Part shown: positions 63,048 through 64,000 of the stretch, piece after piece
Numbering within the stretch: position 1 is the first letter of the stretch
How the letters are laid out: the number at the start of each line of letters is the position of its first letter
Assembly: GCA_031359995.1 (NCBI GenBank)
Contig: JANMAT010000038.1
Span: 11,338 to 75,337 of the forward strand
Direction: 5' to 3'
Length of the DNA: 64,000 nucleotides
DNA from: JANMAT01 sp031359995
Lineage (GTDB): Bacteria > Actinomycetota > Acidimicrobiia > Acidimicrobiales > Ilumatobacteraceae
The notes under the pieces: generated by a model
The model's database searches: none
Seen by the model: the letters and a program-made list of their open reading frames with translations, nothing else
What the model was told of the DNA's origin: nothing
Position numbers and translations under genes: made by a program

Positions 63048-64000
63048 ATGTGTGCGGCCCGCCCTGTGGTGCTCCTGACCGGCGCGGCGGGACGGCTCGG
63101 CCGGGCCATCGCCATCGATCTGGGCGACGAGCTCGACCTGCGCCTCCTGGACCGTTCGCCGGCGACCGACCTGCCCGGCCTGTTGGTGGCCGACATCACC
63201 GACCCGGCCGCGCTCGACCGGGTCATGCCCGGCGTCGACGTCGTGCTGCACTTCGCCGGCGACGCCCGGCCGGCCGCGTCGTACGCCGATCTGCGCGTGG
63301 CCAACGCCGACGGCACCTACGAGGTGCTGGCCGCCGCGGTGCGCCACGGTGTGGGCAAGGTGGTGTTCGCGTCGTCGAACCGCGTCGTGGAAGCGGCCAG
63401 CCCGCTCCGGCGCCCTGGCGGTGGGCCAGCCGTGCTCAGGGTCGACCATGCCGCGGCTCCCGACACGCTGTACGGCGCGTCGAAGGCCTACGGCGAAGCG
63501 CTGGCCGCCCACTTCGCCCACGCCCACGGGCTACGGGTCGTGAGCCTGCGCCTCGGCTCCGTCGACCCCGCGCCCGACGCCACCGTAGCCGACAAGCCCC
63601 AGGCGTAAACACTGTGGCTGTCCCGTCGCGACCTGGTCGGCCTGGTGCGCGCCGCGGTGCACGCCGAGTGGGACGGCGCCCGGGTCGTCTACGCATGCTC
63701 GGCCAACACGCGCCGCTGGTGGGACCTCGGCCCGACGGCCGAGGTCCTCGGCTACACCCCGGTCGACGACAGCGAGCACCTGCTCCACGCCAGGCACGGC
63801 ACGCTCGTCCCGCCGGCGCCCCCGTACCCGCTGCCGTGGGGTGAACGACTCGCCGCGCTGCGGCACCCGGCCGACGGGGTGGCCATGGTGGCGCTGGGCC
63901 AGTCGGGGTTCTGGCTGCGCACGGCGACCACGCGCCTGGCGCTGGACCCGTTCCTCACGTTGTACCCCGACCGCCTCCAGCCGCCGCTGCTCACCGCGCC
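63048..64000 (+). pseudogene. NAD-dependent epimerase/dehydratase interrupted by TAA, running into a UlaG-like MBL-fold segment
   Basis: Positions 63048-63608 encode a Rossmann-type SDR: VVLLTGAAGRLGRAIAIDL near residue 10, ADITDPAALDRVMPG, VFASSNRVVEA, and the YGASKAYGE Tyr-Lys pair near 145. A TAA at 63606-63608 then breaks the frame. Reading on in the same frame gives TLWLSRRDLVGLVRAAVHAEWDG and VVYACSANTRRWWDLGPTAEVLGYTPVDDSE, the normal C-terminal end of this family (uronate-dehydrogenase-like). The frame then runs without a stop into DGVAMVALGQSGFWLRTATT and LALDPFLTLYPDRL, which looks like the start of an UlaG-like metallo-beta-lactamase protein, perhaps from an ATG at 63885, cut by the window end. 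So a nonsense mutation in the epimerase, with a fused or adjacent MBL gene. Confidence 0.6.

Overview
The window looks like chromosome of a high-GC actinobacterium. GC is about 70 percent, third codon positions are strongly G/C, GTG starts are frequent, and one site fits the actinobacterial/Firmicute LexA consensus. Gene content (dnaG-rpoD operon, PPDK, OtsA with an OtsB-GH15 fusion, several acyl-CoA dehydrogenases) would fit Acidimicrobiia, but that rank is inference.

Region by region. 1-9.6 kb: end of a baeRF-like gene, an IclR regulator, and a histidine-utilisation operon (hutH, hutU, hutF, hutI). This operon is interrupted by a lower-GC AAA ATPase/DUF4276 pair and a peptide-deformylase-like gene; no hutG is seen. 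9.6-18.5 kb: a metallophosphoesterase divergent from a small ORF across a perfect LexA-type box, trehalose genes (otsA and an otsB-GH15 fusion), a zinc/manganese ABC importer and a Fur-family regulator. 18.5-28.9 kb: NAD-dependent formate dehydrogenase (two genes), a PhyH dioxygenase, two acyl-CoA dehydrogenases, and a WYL regulator divergent from a VOC protein. 29-37.2 kb: a putative RiPP cluster. YcaO and TfuA converge on an operon holding a cyclase/ATPase/TPR regulator, a short precursor-like peptide and a haem-oxygenase-like (HDO) oxidase; a BBE-type flavoenzyme is alongside.

37.3-52.6 kb is accessory. It holds a duplicated toxin-antitoxin pair with one broken toxin, and a 2.6 kb segment between a tRNA(CAU) gene and a 38-bp copy of its 3' end. 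Between the mobile segments lie an SDR gene and a tight five-gene iron-uptake operon. That operon contains FTR1 permease, a DtxR-type regulator and, unexpectedly, a hydantoinase/oxoprolinase-like protein, with a palindromic metal box at its promoter. Next come a decayed response regulator and a VOC remnant. A 3.66 kb integrative element follows, bounded by 104-bp direct repeats at tRNA-Asn, carrying vapBC and a tyrosine integrase.

52.7-64 kb is core chromosome again: a PAS-GGDEF-EAL protein, dnaG-rpoD, TerC, AIM24, PPDK, DUF1003 and an epimerase reading frame broken by an in-frame TAA.

The strongest candidates for new biology are the YcaO-TfuA-HDO-precursor cluster, the possible replacement of HutG by the deformylase in the hut operon, the ATPase/DUF4276 island inside that operon, and the iron operon with its embedded hydantoinase-like ATPase. 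Start codons were adjusted by eye; every homology call is from recognition, not database search.
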